From a virus, in IMG/VR virus record IMGVR_UViG_3300009285_000790, positions 1 to 36,217 of that record: DNA of 36,217 bases. The stretch is one strand, 5' to 3'. The notes beneath the pieces are model-generated. The model had not been told where the DNA came from. It was given only the letters and a program-made list of their open reading frames with translations, and searched no databases. Positions 6,122-12,928 of this stretch are shown here, piece by piece. The stretch's first letter is position 1, and every line of letters begins with the position of its first letter. Made by a program: the position numbers and the translations under genes.

Positions 6122-6271
6122 ATGGGGATGAATAAAGCGGTTGCTTTGAGCTTTCGCTGTAGACTCGGTATTCATTCTTATAGCGCATGGTTTACCCACC
6201 CCTTTAATGCCAGGTTTGTATCAAGAAGGTGCAAGCGGTGCGAGAGATTGACTGATAGGAGATTGTTTTAA
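6122..6271 (+). CDS. Tiny CxxC protein resembling DUF1660-type phage proteins
   Basis: 49 residues starting MGMNKAVALSFRCRLGIHSY and containing RRCKRCERL. The pattern C-x2-GxH-x-Y ... C-x2-C is that of small zinc-binding phage proteins of the DUF1660 kind; this is a pattern match by eye. GGAGGGGAG lies upstream of ATG 6122, and the stop (TAA 6269-6271) overlaps the start of the phosphoesterase gene. Confidence 0.6.
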   Translation: MGMNKAVALSFRCRLGIHSYSAWFTHPFNARFVSRRCKRCERLTDRRLF

Positions 6272-7107
6272 TGGAAGTTATTATAAAAGAAATAGAATAC
6301 AACCGGCCTGACATATTTTCTCTTTATCCTTTCTTTGACTCGCATCTTGGGGCAAGGGAATCGTCAGAATCAACATTAGGAAGGAAGGTAGAAGAATGTG
6401 CTAATCTTGGAAGATTAGGATTGGCGATAGGTGGTGGAGATTGGCTTGATTGCATTACTCATAACGATAAAAGATTCTCTATGAATGGGTTAGCATCTTG
6501 GGTAGAAAGGTCAAATATCGTGAACTCCCAGAGGCGAAGGGCTAAAGATATATTTAACCCATTGGTAGAACAGGGGCAACTCATGGGGCTAGGAACAGGC
6601 AACCATGAAGAATCTATCCATGCCTTTCACGATGATGATGTAATACGGGAACTAAGCTTTGATATGAAAGTGCGTTATGCTGGATATCAAACATTCTATA
6701 TTTTGAAATTCAAGAGGGCGGGTAAATTCACCCATACGGTCACAATTCATTCATGGCATGGGGCGGGAGCCGCCCAGACTGAAGGGGCGAGGTTAGCAAG
6801 GCTCACACGATTAGTCAATGATATACAGGCTGACATCTATCTCATGGGACATCTTCATACTATCACTACATACACACCTGATAGGCTTACTATACAAAAT
6901 GGCAGGGTTAAAAGTGTAAGGTTAGCGGCAGCTATCTGTGGCTCGTGGCTCAAGACTTATAATCAGCCAAAGAATGGCGAGGCGCAAGACCCTACTTATG
7001 GTGAAAAGGCGGGCTATCGTCCTAGTAGAATAGGTATGCCGATAATCAAACTCTACCCTGATAATTATAATAACCCTCATGAAAACCAATTTGAGGTAAT
7101 ATCATGA
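6271..7107 (+). CDS. Calcineurin-like metallophosphoesterase
   Basis: A 278-residue binuclear-metal phosphoesterase. The five family motifs are present in order: D-x-H (Asp23, His25), GGGDWLD (Asp57), GTGNHEE (Asn111, His112), an HSWHG metal His (160/163) and GHLH (193-196). This set defines DNA-repair-type and nucleotide phosphoesterases; substrate cannot be told from sequence, but phage versions usually act on DNA ends or nucleotides. It lacks an obvious capping domain. Its start overlaps the preceding gene (TAATG) and its end overlaps the next (ATGA). Confidence 0.85.
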   Translation: MEVIIKEIEYNRPDIFSLYPFFDSHLGARESSESTLGRKVEECANLGRLGLAIGGGDWLDCITHNDKRFSMNGLASWVERSNIVNSQRRRAKDIFNPLVEQGQLMGLGTGNHEESIHAFHDDDVIRELSFDMKVRYAGYQTFYILKFKRAGKFTHTVTIHSWHGAGAAQTEGARLARLTRLVNDIQADIYLMGHLHTITTYTPDRLTIQNGRVKSVRLAAAICGSWLKTYNQPKNGEAQDPTYGEKAGYRPSRIGMPIIKLYPDNYNNPHENQFEVIS

Positions 7108-7277
7108 TAGACGACTGCATAATAGAAGCGATTGTGAAGATTGCAAACGATGCAAACTTTATCAAGCGGGTAGAGCCTGAAGTATGTTTCCCTTTTCAGG
7201 TTCAATCGTGGATGGTTAAAAGAGTTATTTTAGCAGAGGGGTTATTGAGAGATGAGCATACAAAAGATACCGGATGA
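7104..7277 (+). CDS. Small hypothetical protein
   Basis: 57 residues (MIDDCIIEAIVKIANDANFI...), opening with an ATGA overlap on the phosphoesterase stop and running 26 bp into the next gene. Mixed helix with a hydrophobic core; no motif recognised. The tight overlaps on both sides support it as a real gene. Confidence 0.55.
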   Translation: MIDDCIIEAIVKIANDANFIKRVEPEVCFPFQVQSWMVKRVILAEGLLRDEHTKDTG

Positions 7278-7500
7278 AAAATACCAAAAAGCTATTGGTC
7301 AACTTCGCCTGCAAGTGACCGGTATATTTGACTTCATGCGGGTTGATGAGAAGCTGCCAGCGAGGTATATGTATGGGTTGGGGGATTATATCCCCAAAGC
7401 GGTGGAGGAGATTGTCAAACTAGCGGAGGACTTCGGGCTTAGAATCAGGGGCGTAGATAAACAAATTTCATTAGAGCACGTAAGGAGGCGCAAGAAATGA
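7252..7500 (+). CDS. Hypothetical protein
   Basis: 82 residues, predicted helical, with YGLGDYIPKAVEEIVKLAEDFGLRI and a basic C-terminus (HVRRRKK). It overlaps both neighbours by a few codons, so it is part of the same transcription unit. No family recognised; the basic tail could bind nucleic acid. Confidence 0.6.
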   Translation: MSIQKIPDEKYQKAIGQLRLQVTGIFDFMRVDEKLPARYMYGLGDYIPKAVEEIVKLAEDFGLRIRGVDKQISLEHVRRRKK

Positions 7501-7817
7501 GAGACTTTGAACAGCTTACCATGCAGGAACTTAGCCTATACAAATCCAAGAATAAGGATTATACTCAGGGAGGTTCAGCTTATGGGAACTTTGAGAGGGT
7601 ATCTGCAATCTTCGCCTTATATCCTAACTTAAAACTATCTGACCCCAGAGTAGTATGTCTGGCATATCTGATGAAACAACTTGACGCAGTATGTAATATG
7701 CTCAGCATGAGTTATGAGGGTAAAATAGAAGGTATAGAAGACCGTGCGAGAGATATAAGTATTTACGCTAAAATTTTGATATTATTACACCAAGAGAATA
7801 AAAATGTGGCAACTTAA
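7497..7817 (+). CDS. Nucleotide-modification-associated protein (Nmad1/DUF1599-like)
   Basis: 106 residues with the features of the small helical family annotated as nucleotide modification associated domain 1: KSKNKDYTQGGSAYGNFERVS near the N-terminus, a central RVVCLAYLMKQLDAV helix and a C-terminal IEDRARDISIYAKIL helix (D-x-x-x-D-x-x-x-Y). The family occurs in phages with modified bases and next to thymidylate-type enzymes. AGGAGG precedes ATG 7497. No base-modifying synthase is visible in this window, so the role is inferred from the family only. Confidence 0.6.
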   Translation: MRDFEQLTMQELSLYKSKNKDYTQGGSAYGNFERVSAIFALYPNLKLSDPRVVCLAYLMKQLDAVCNMLSMSYEGKIEGIEDRARDISIYAKILILLHQENKNVAT

Positions 7818-8295
7818 AACAATAAAACATCAATGTATTAAATGCGGCAAGGAAAGGACACTGCCAATATACAGGTTGAAGAAACCAACGTTTACTGGTT
7901 TATGTAATGTTTGTATTGGTAATCGCAGGGGCAGTAGCCAACAACTAGAAAAACATCCGATGTGGAATGGCGGTATCCAAATAGAAAAAGGTTATATAAA
8001 TATTAAATGCCCCAAAGATTTCCCCTTTAATGCAATGATTACTACTAATGGATATATAAGGGAACATCGGTTGGTTATGTCTAAATATCTGGGTAGAGAA
8101 TTGCAATCTAATGAAATTATACATCACTTAAATGGCAAAAGGGATGATAATAGATTAGAAAACCTAGTGTTAACGACATGGCATGAACATGAACACAAAA
8201 CAATAGTAAAGGCATTAAAAAATAGGATTGTTGAATTAGAGAGTAAACTAGCTGGTGTATGCAAAGATATGTCGGCTCTTGACAAATACCGATAA
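7804..8295 (+). CDS. HNH endonuclease (homing type)
   Basis: A 163-residue protein with an N-terminal zinc ribbon (CIKCG ... CNVC, residues 11-37) and an HNH core: EHRLVMSKYLGREL followed by IIHHLNGKRDDNRLENL (105-121), which is the H-H-x-N-G-x-x-x-D-N-R-x-x-N-L signature of phage HNH homing enzymes. A helical tail follows. Such genes move independently between phage genomes; this one overlaps its upstream neighbour by 14 bp, and lies just before a promoter, a typical free-standing insertion point. It does not appear to interrupt a gene. Confidence 0.85.
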   Translation: MWQLKTIKHQCIKCGKERTLPIYRLKKPTFTGLCNVCIGNRRGSSQQLEKHPMWNGGIQIEKGYINIKCPKDFPFNAMITTNGYIREHRLVMSKYLGRELQSNEIIHHLNGKRDDNRLENLVLTTWHEHEHKTIVKALKNRIVELESKLAGVCKDMSALDKYR

Positions 8296-8307
8296 ATAGT
8301 TTAGAAT
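8279..8307 (+). promoter_or_regulatory. Sigma70 promoter for the protease gene
   Basis: TTGACA (8279-8284), 17 bp, TAGAAT (8302-8307), overlapping the end of the HNH gene. The predicted start near 8314 leaves a 10-nt leader that contains the CGGAGGT ribosome site for ATG 8324. Confidence 0.8.
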
Positions 8308-8323
8308 AGATACGGAGGTTTAG

Positions 8324-8929
8324 ATGTTGTATCCGAGAATTACCGAGATAGACGGTTGTGATGTATTAGTCGACGATGGCCAGATGTGCGGTTTCAAAGA
8401 GCACATGACCAAAAACCACAGGACTTTATTCTTCAGCGGGCCTATCACGGGGGAGACTGAATCAAGGCATCTTCTGTTGGCGTTAGATACCTTATCACAT
8501 GACCCGATAACGATTCATATTACTTCACCGGGCGGAGAACTTGACACTACGTTTCTAATGATTGACACCATGAAGCTAATCAAATCGCCCGTGATAACAA
8601 TAGGTGAATACTGCGCCTCGGCAGCCTGTTTAATTCTCGCTTCTGGCGACAAGAGATATTTATACCCCCACGCTAAAACCATGCTACATCTTGCCACTGG
8701 CCAGATGGGGGGGGATTATAAGGACTTCGCCATCCAGCATCAACAGATGGTAAGTTATCAGGACAAGATTGTTGACATCCTGAAAGATGCAGGCGTAAAG
8801 AAATGTAAAGAGGAAATCTTGAATGATATTGACCGGGATTATTGGATGGAGCCCCCGGAGGCCATCTTATACGGCATAGCCGATGAAGTTCTAACTAAAG
8901 AAACATGGGGGGGAATGATAAAATGTTAA
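8324..8929 (+). CDS. ClpP-like serine protease
   Basis: A 201-residue ClpP-fold protease. It has ITSPGGELDTTFLMIDTMK, the nucleophile in YCASAACLILASGDKR (Ser99), the catalytic His in TMLHLATG (His122) and the acidic member in DRDYWMEPPEA (Asp172), so the Ser-His-Asp triad looks intact. Phage ClpP-like enzymes usually process capsid proteins and sit next to portal or scaffold; here the gene is in the opposite-strand early region with its own promoter, so it may instead act on host proteins or as an early regulator (inference). No ClpX-type partner is encoded nearby. Confidence 0.85.
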   Translation: MLYPRITEIDGCDVLVDDGQMCGFKEHMTKNHRTLFFSGPITGETESRHLLLALDTLSHDPITIHITSPGGELDTTFLMIDTMKLIKSPVITIGEYCASAACLILASGDKRYLYPHAKTMLHLATGQMGGDYKDFAIQHQQMVSYQDKIVDILKDAGVKKCKEEILNDIDRDYWMEPPEAILYGIADEVLTKETWGGMIKC

Positions 8930-9333
8930 TTTGTAATAAAGCAAACGAGTGTGATTATGGTATGTGTTTTCATGAAGAACCTCATGCACATATAGATTAT
9001 TGCGATGCGCCTCGGGATGGTTATGTTGGTTGCCAATTCCCAGACAGTAAATGTATCGGGCGGGAGGATAAAATGACAACCCTATATGAAATCAATACCC
9101 GGAATAGCACTCCCCGTATGGAGACATGGTGGGAGTGTTATGTAGAAGGAACAGACGGCGGGAATCATTATCACCACTTGACTCTACAAGGCGCAAAAAC
9201 AGAAGCCGAGAGATTAGCCCGGCTGACAGATAAACCAGTTTATATATTTGAATGTGTAGGTAAATGCAAATCAGATATTAAATGGGAGACCCCGGTATTA
9301 TGGGAACCCCTACAAAAAAGCGTATCCTGGTAG
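8923..9333 (+). CDS. Cys/His-rich protein fused to a duplicated small domain
   Basis: The preferred start is ATG 8923 (MLICNKANECDYGMCFHEEP), downstream of a G-rich ribosome site; an in-frame ATG at 8905 is less likely. 136 residues. The first 50 have at least six Cys and several His, suggesting zinc binding. The C-terminal 60 or so (WWECYVEGTDGG ... EAERLARLTDKPVYIFECVG) is clearly related to the whole protein at 10204-10410. Function unknown. Confidence 0.6.
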   Translation: MLICNKANECDYGMCFHEEPHAHIDYCDAPRDGYVGCQFPDSKCIGREDKMTTLYEINTRNSTPRMETWWECYVEGTDGGNHYHHLTLQGAKTEAERLARLTDKPVYIFECVGKCKSDIKWETPVLWEPLQKSVSW

Positions 9334-9821
9334 ACGTGGACGGAGTTATCGTAAGCTACGACTTCGCATCCCTGACCCTGAAATACTTCGGCGTCAGTAT
9401 AGACCCCACCGAAATAAAAGCCTATAATCTGGCCGATGAGCTGGGCGTTTCCTCCAAAGAGATTGATAACATGTTCCATGACCAGGTATGGGGGCGACCG
9501 GATTTTATCAAGGGTTCCGTGGAAACAATGAAAGCCTGGGAACGCAGATACGAAATCATTATCTATTCCAACAGGGTTAAATACATGGGATACGAGGGGC
9601 TTGCTAGGTGGCTGATTGACTGGGGCATCCCCTTTGACGGCATAGACGGGGGTTTGGGCGAATACGAGTATCACATTGATGACAGGCCGGAGAAACTCTG
9701 CGATACCAATTCTAAGGTCAAGCTCCTGTTTACCCAACCCTGGAATATGAGGTGCAAGAATATCAAAACCAGGCTCAAAAGAGTGGATACATGGGAAGCG
9801 ATAAGAGAGGCCGTATGTTAG
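9300..9821 (+). CDS. HAD-family 5'(3')-deoxyribonucleotidase-like phosphatase
   Basis: Starts MGTPTKKRILVDVDGVIVSY; the DVDGV motif (nucleophile Asp12, acid Asp14) is HAD motif I, IIIYSNR (about 89-95) is motif II, and YHIDDRPEKL (about 124-133) fits motif IV with paired aspartates. About 173 residues, the size of phage NT5C-type deoxyribonucleotidases that trim dNMP pools. ATG 9300 is preferred to ATG 9282; it lies inside the end of the upstream gene. With the MazG-like protein it suggests nucleotide-pool control. Confidence 0.75.
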   Translation: MGTPTKKRILVDVDGVIVSYDFASLTLKYFGVSIDPTEIKAYNLADELGVSSKEIDNMFHDQVWGRPDFIKGSVETMKAWERRYEIIIYSNRVKYMGYEGLARWLIDWGIPFDGIDGGLGEYEYHIDDRPEKLCDTNSKVKLLFTQPWNMRCKNIKTRLKRVDTWEAIREAVC

Positions 9822-10000
9822 ATTACACAGAGCCTAGACCCTGCCGGATATTCAGGGCAACGGGGATTAAAGCACCCGCTAAAGGGGAGTGTGCGGTATG
9901 TCCATTCTCCCATTCCTGCCCGCAGGATATGCTGGATGATATTACAGCCAAGATAATGGCCATGCTTGGAGATTACTTTTATGAACGTAACCATACTTAA
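9815..10000 (+). CDS. Small Cys-containing protein
   Basis: The start ATG 9815 overlaps the HAD gene's last codons and follows GAGAGG at good spacing; 61 residues. It contains CRIFRATG and CAVCPFSHSCP, reminiscent of an Fe-S or zinc knuckle. A longer in-frame start upstream would lie entirely inside the HAD gene and is rejected. Unknown function. Confidence 0.5.
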   Translation: MLDYTEPRPCRIFRATGIKAPAKGECAVCPFSHSCPQDMLDDITAKIMAMLGDYFYERNHT

Positions 10001-10202
10001 GGAAGAAGGCCATCCCTCATATATGACCGGAGGCGGGTGTGCCATATCTGAATTAACAGTAATCATAGACCCCTCTTTACCCTTGCCGTCTCAACGGGAA
10101 ACAATAATCCACGAGATTGTAGAAGGGTTCTTGCCCTGCTTATCGCATGACAAAGTAGATGAATTAACCGAGATACTAAATAAAGCATTGGAGGAGTTGT
10201 AA
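9981..10202 (+). CDS. Small zincin-like hypothetical protein
   Basis: 73 residues from ATG 9981. The segment ETIIHEIVEGFLPCL resembles the active-site helix of short phage zincin-like proteins (HE-x-x-x), but the second metal His of HExxH is replaced by Gly, so catalysis is doubtful. Overlaps the previous gene by 20 bp. Predicted cytoplasmic. Confidence 0.5.
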   Translation: MNVTILKEEGHPSYMTGGGCAISELTVIIDPSLPLPSQRETIIHEIVEGFLPCLSHDKVDELTEILNKALEEL

Positions 10203-10203
10203 A

Positions 10204-10410
10204 ATGGAAAGGCACTGGATTTGTTATGTAAAGGGGACAGGCGGCGGCATAAGCTGCCCGCATAATCTAGAGATATCTGCCGTTGAGGAGGCGGAAAGGC
10301 TGGCGAGGAAGACAGGCAAGCGAGTCCACCTTTACGAATGGAAGGGAGTTTGCCGAGTTACGGCGCCGCCGGAACCACCGATAGCATGGGAAGTGGCGCA
10401 GGAAGCGTAA
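10204..10410 (+). CDS. Stand-alone copy of the W-CYV-GT-GG domain
   Basis: 68 residues starting MERHWICYVKGTGGG after a GGAGGAG site. It aligns along its length with the C-terminal half of the protein at 8923-9333 (shared W-x-CYV-x-GT-x-GG, EAERLAR-x-T-x-K-x-V, E-x-x-G-x-C and a closing WE). This is a small domain I do not know by name, apparently duplicated within the phage. Confidence 0.65.
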   Translation: MERHWICYVKGTGGGISCPHNLEISAVEEAERLARKTGKRVHLYEWKGVCRVTAPPEPPIAWEVAQEA

Positions 10411-10411
10411 A

Positions 10412-10654
10412 ATGGAAAGGCAGGAAGATAACCCGGATGATTACCTTGACGATGATATCGGGAAACACCGGAACGTAAAAAGAGGCCCGCAATATGAAAT
10501 AGCCTGCATCAAGAATGTCATTGTAGACAAAGAGGCCAGGGGCATGGATGCCAGCTATGAGAGGGAACTATTAAAAGCATGGGCGAAACATCCCGGATAC
10601 GAGGGGGCTAAACAAGCCCTCGCCAGTTGCGGGAAGCCCCCTGTAACGCATTGA
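10412..10654 (+). CDS. Acidic small hypothetical protein
   Basis: 80 residues, start ATG 10412 one base after the previous stop. N-terminus is acidic (EDNPDDYLDDDIGKH), the rest helical (YERELLKAWAKHPGYEGAKQAL). No family recognised; likely in the same operon as its neighbours. Confidence 0.55.
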   Translation: MERQEDNPDDYLDDDIGKHRNVKRGPQYEIACIKNVIVDKEARGMDASYERELLKAWAKHPGYEGAKQALASCGKPPVTH

Positions 10655-10688
10655 GATGGCTGTTACAGCGCCTTAAAAGTTTTATCCG

Positions 10689-10895
10689 ATGCCAGATACT
10701 CGGAGTATGGAAAACCTAGCAAGAGAGCCATCTGGCAGAAAATCATACAGGCCGAGTCGCATAACCAGAGTAATAGCCGTCAGGCTGCCTCTCAATGTAT
10801 ATTCCATATTAGAAAGGAGGGCAGGGAAACAGAAGATTAAACCATCAAGTTACCTCAAGAAGCTAATCTCAAATGATGCTTTAAGAAGGAGGTAA
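10689..10895 (+). CDS. Ribbon-helix-helix DNA-binding protein
   Basis: 68 residues, strongly basic. The stretch TRVIAVRLPLNVYSILERRA followed by PSSYLKKLISNDAL has the beta-strand-helix-helix layout of Arc/CopG proteins: alternating residues in the strand (VIAVRLP), a first helix, then a short turn and second helix. These act as dimers on palindromic operators. The start is uncertain: ATG 10689 has no clear ribosome site, and ATG 10707 is the alternative. It is the last gene of the rightward module and a candidate repressor of the palindromic promoter at 1176 (inference). Confidence 0.65.
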   Translation: MPDTRSMENLAREPSGRKSYRPSRITRVIAVRLPLNVYSILERRAGKQKIKPSSYLKKLISNDALRRR

Positions 10896-10912
10896 AACAG
10901 AATAAAAAAAGA

Positions 10913-10938
10913 GAGGGCAGGGAATCAACCCTGCCCTC
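10913..10938. terminator. Bidirectional intrinsic terminator
   Basis: GAGGGCAGGG (10913-10922) and CCCTGCCCTC (10929-10938) form a perfect 10-bp stem with a 6-nt loop. Rightward it is followed by ATCTTTT; leftward by a run of seven T (the AAAAAAA at 10904-10910). It lies exactly where the rightward and leftward modules converge. Confidence 0.9.
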
Positions 10939-10961
10939 AATCTTTTAAGCCCCTGAATAGG

Positions 10962-11129
10962 TCATTTATTTTTTAGCCAGTTCTCGCAATTCCCTTGCAG
11001 CTCAAGGTTTTTCACAATCCCAGACAAGATAAAGTGGATAACCTCAAACCTGATACCTGCGTAGTGCATCCGGGAAATAGTCTCAAGTATCTCCAGTTCA
11101 AACTCCGCAATCTGGTCTGCGTTGTCCAT
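10962..11129 (-). CDS. Small helical hypothetical protein
   Basis: 55 residues, MDNADQIAEFELEILETISR then GIRFEVIHFILSGIVKNLELQ. The ATG directly follows the stop of the upstream membrane-protein gene (TAAATG), which supports coupled translation. It is the last gene of the leftward module before the terminator. No family recognised. Confidence 0.6.
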   Translation of the reverse strand: MDNADQIAEFELEILETISRMHYAGIRFEVIHFILSGIVKNLELQGNCENWLKNK

Positions 11130-11312
11130 TTACTTATCCGTGTCTTTAGGCGGAGAACGTCTAAAGTAGAACTGGATTACCAGAGTAAAACCTACTGTGA
11201 AGAGCGCCCCCAGGATAAACTCGGAGATGTTTAGCAAACCTAATCCCTGCCCGATAGCCACCAGGAAACACCCTGAAACCACACCCGCAGCTAACCGATT
11301 ATTAAATTTCAT
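11130..11312 (-). CDS. Small two-helix membrane protein (holin-like)
   Basis: 60 residues with two hydrophobic segments, about 7-27 (AAGVVSGCFLVAIGQGLGLL) and 31-50 (EFILGALFTVGFTLVIQFYF), and a basic-polar C-terminus (RRSPPKDTDK). Size and topology fit a class II holin, but many phage membrane proteins look alike. AAGGGGGG precedes the ATG. Together with the protein at 12929-13174 it is a lysis candidate; no endolysin is visible near it. Confidence 0.55.
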   Translation of the reverse strand: MKFNNRLAAGVVSGCFLVAIGQGLGLLNISEFILGALFTVGFTLVIQFYFRRSPPKDTDK

Positions 11313-11321
11313 ACACCCCCC

Positions 11322-11600
11322 TTAAAATATTGTCCCAACCGATACCCATAAGATTTGGTGGGGATACACCCTGTATGGGTCTTTCACGCTGTTGTTATCA
11401 CCCTTGAAAGTAAAATACCTTCCCGTATTATCGTAGTTTGTTTCTATAATTCTATGGATAGCATACGCCACATGAGCCTTTGAAAAGTCCCAGGGTTCAT
11501 CGTTCGGATTTGCCATAATCCTGTAGACAGCTATATCTCCCACCTGAAGATACTCAACTATTTTGGGCTTTCCGGCGAATAGCGTGTAACGTTCATTCAA
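11322..11600 (-). CDS. S26 signal-peptidase-like protein lacking the catalytic serine region
   Basis: 92 residues. VGDIAVYRI (20-28), AIHRII (47-52) and FTFKGDNNSVKD (63-74) match, in order, the conserved boxes of S26B-type (archaeal/eukaryote-like) signal peptidases, including the His-Arg pair that carries the general base and the GDNN box. The serine box that should sit about 10 residues before the GD is absent; residues there are KIVEYLQ. The start is TTG 11600 after a GGGGAGG site, and there is no room for a longer N-terminus because of the stop at 11603-11605. Probably inactive, a fragment or a repurposed fold. Confidence 0.55.
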   Translation of the reverse strand: MNERYTLFAGKPKIVEYLQVGDIAVYRIMANPNDEPWDFSKAHVAYAIHRIIETNYDNTGRYFTFKGDNNSVKDPYRVYPHQILWVSVGTIF

Positions 11601-11602
11601 AA

Positions 11603-11854
11603 CTATACCTCCCCTAACATCTCGTAGAGTGTGGAAAACTTGACTCCGTAGTCCTTAATTTCCCCCAGTGTGGTGAATGGTAGTCGTTCCTTCAATGACC
11701 TGTCAAAAACAGGGCGGTGAAAGGTAGGCAGATTAGAGTAAAGCAGCTTTGCCCGTATCGCCTTGAACGAGTAGCCCCTGCCTGTATGATTGGTTAACTT
11801 CACAAGCCCTGCTATCGCCTCGGTGTAGGCGTTTGTTATCGGATGGTCCCACCA
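11603..11854 (-). pseudogene. C-terminal remnant of an ISL3-family transposase
   Basis: The open frame of 83 residues reads WWDHPITNAYTEAIAGLVK, then TGRGYSFKAIRAKLLYS. This is the C-terminal hallmark of ISL3 (IS204/IS1001/IS1165) transposases (N-x-x-T-E-x-I-N-x-x-I-K ... GRGYSFxxxRAK-ILY), here with INGL replaced by IAGL. Nothing upstream encodes the DDE core; a stop at 11855-11857 opens the frame. The last 35 residues do not look like the family. It could be translated from GTG 11803. No terminal inverted repeats were found next to it. Confidence 0.6.
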
Positions 11855-11888
11855 TTAAGGGTCGGGGGTAGAGGGTGACCCTATGCCT

Positions 11889-12560
11889 CTATTCGCACAA
11901 TCGCAATACCTCCAAGATATACTTGGCTATAAAGTATGTATAAGCCCAGGGGATAGCTTGGCTCAATCCATCTTGACCCATCCAATCTATGCCCATAGCT
12001 TCTTGTGCATCAGCTACACAGAAATTATGCCCAGCGACAGAGATAAGTCTAGCTCCATTTGCAAAAGAGCTAAACCCACTAGAAGAATTGGTGAATCCTG
12101 CCTTACCCTTGCAGGCGCAAGTAGCCGGTGCAAAGTTTATCTCGAAACCATGTAGCTCAAACCATCTATGACGGCGAACTTTCAAACCAAACATAGTCCC
12201 ACATAGCATTATAGGATTTATAAGTTGATTTCTCGCCAGCGGCACATTCTCGATAACAAACGGCTTGCCGATTCCTAGTAAACGCTCACGGGTTGGTTTG
12301 ATAAGGCGGGGATAGCCCGCTCTCAATATATCTCTTTCCGGTCTGCAAAGAATAGCCTGGTTATCTGCTTTGCATGGCGGACTAGCATGGTAAGCATCAA
12401 AGCCTGAAAGCGGATAGGTCAATGCGTCTGCTTGGTGAAACTCAAAGGGATAGTTAGGCTGTGGCTCTATATCAACGCCTATCACCTCAAAACCAGCTCG
12501 GTAGTAGCCCATAGAAGCGCCGCCTTCTTTACAGTATAAATCCAACAACCTCGGTTTCAT
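11889..12560 (-). CDS. DNA (cytosine-5) methyltransferase
   Basis: A compact 223-residue C5 methyltransferase. It starts MKPRLLDLYCKEGGASMGYY (SAM-binding motif I), has the catalytic PPC in HASPPCK (61-63), ENV (104-106) and the RRHRWFEL box (129-136, equivalent to QxRxR). The target-recognition region is very short. Phage enzymes of this type protect DNA from restriction. ATG 12560 is chosen because the promoter at 12568-12596 puts the transcript start on it; upstream in-frame starts lie inside the promoter. There is no Shine-Dalgarno, so it is probably a leaderless gene. Confidence 0.85.
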   Translation of the reverse strand: MKPRLLDLYCKEGGASMGYYRAGFEVIGVDIEPQPNYPFEFHQADALTYPLSGFDAYHASPPCKADNQAILCRPERDILRAGYPRLIKPTRERLLGIGKPFVIENVPLARNQLINPIMLCGTMFGLKVRRHRWFELHGFEINFAPATCACKGKAGFTNSSSGFSSFANGARLISVAGHNFCVADAQEAMGIDWMGQDGLSQAIPWAYTYFIAKYILEVLRLCE

Positions 12561-12567
12561 TACTTCC

Positions 12568-12596
12568 ATTCTACACACTGTTTGCCTATTTGTCAA
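12568..12596 (-). promoter_or_regulatory. Sigma70 promoter giving a leaderless methyltransferase mRNA
   Basis: On the minus strand, TTGACA (12596-12591), 17 bp, TAGAAT (12573-12568), then seven bases to ATG 12560. The architecture is the same as that of the promoter at 3923-3951. Confidence 0.8.
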
Positions 12597-12634
12597 TACC
12601 CCTTACTTGCTATTTCAGGGGGGTATGTTCTATA

Positions 12635-12925
12635 CTACTTGCCGAATAGCCCTATTTTGTTATGGTCTAATCCGGTTAATCCCGCTATCAGGAGATTATT
12701 ATGCTCATGCGAGAAGTTTGGCAACATGGAGCCGGTAGACGGGTCTTTATATTCCGGGACTGGGGGTATCCAATGCCGGGGCAGGTTGCCCAGGGATAGT
12801 TGCCTCTTGACATCTTCCAGTAATGGCGTGACGTCAAGCCTGTTAGCAGCCTCAACGGACACCCAATCGGAGGGGCTAAGTTCTAAATTAGAGGGTCTAT
12901 TGAAAAGGCGGGTTAGCCAACTCAT
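12635..12925 (-). CDS. Hypothetical phage protein
   Basis: 96 residues, MSWLTRLFNRPSNLELSPSD..., with a central HWIPPVPEYKDPSTG and a C-terminus ending GLFGK. No motif recognised. The ATG follows AGGGGGT at good spacing and lies three bases after the upstream stop, so it belongs to the late operon. The opening amphipathic stretch is similar to that of small phage proteins near lysis genes. Confidence 0.55.
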   Translation of the reverse strand: MSWLTRLFNRPSNLELSPSDWVSVEAANRLDVTPLLEDVKRQLSLGNLPRHWIPPVPEYKDPSTGSMLPNFSHEHNNLLIAGLTGLDHNKIGLFGK

Positions 12926-12928
12926 AGT

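Noticed and set aside
9981-10202. Active zinc metalloprotease
   Set aside because: The HEIVEGF segment lacks the second histidine of HExxH.
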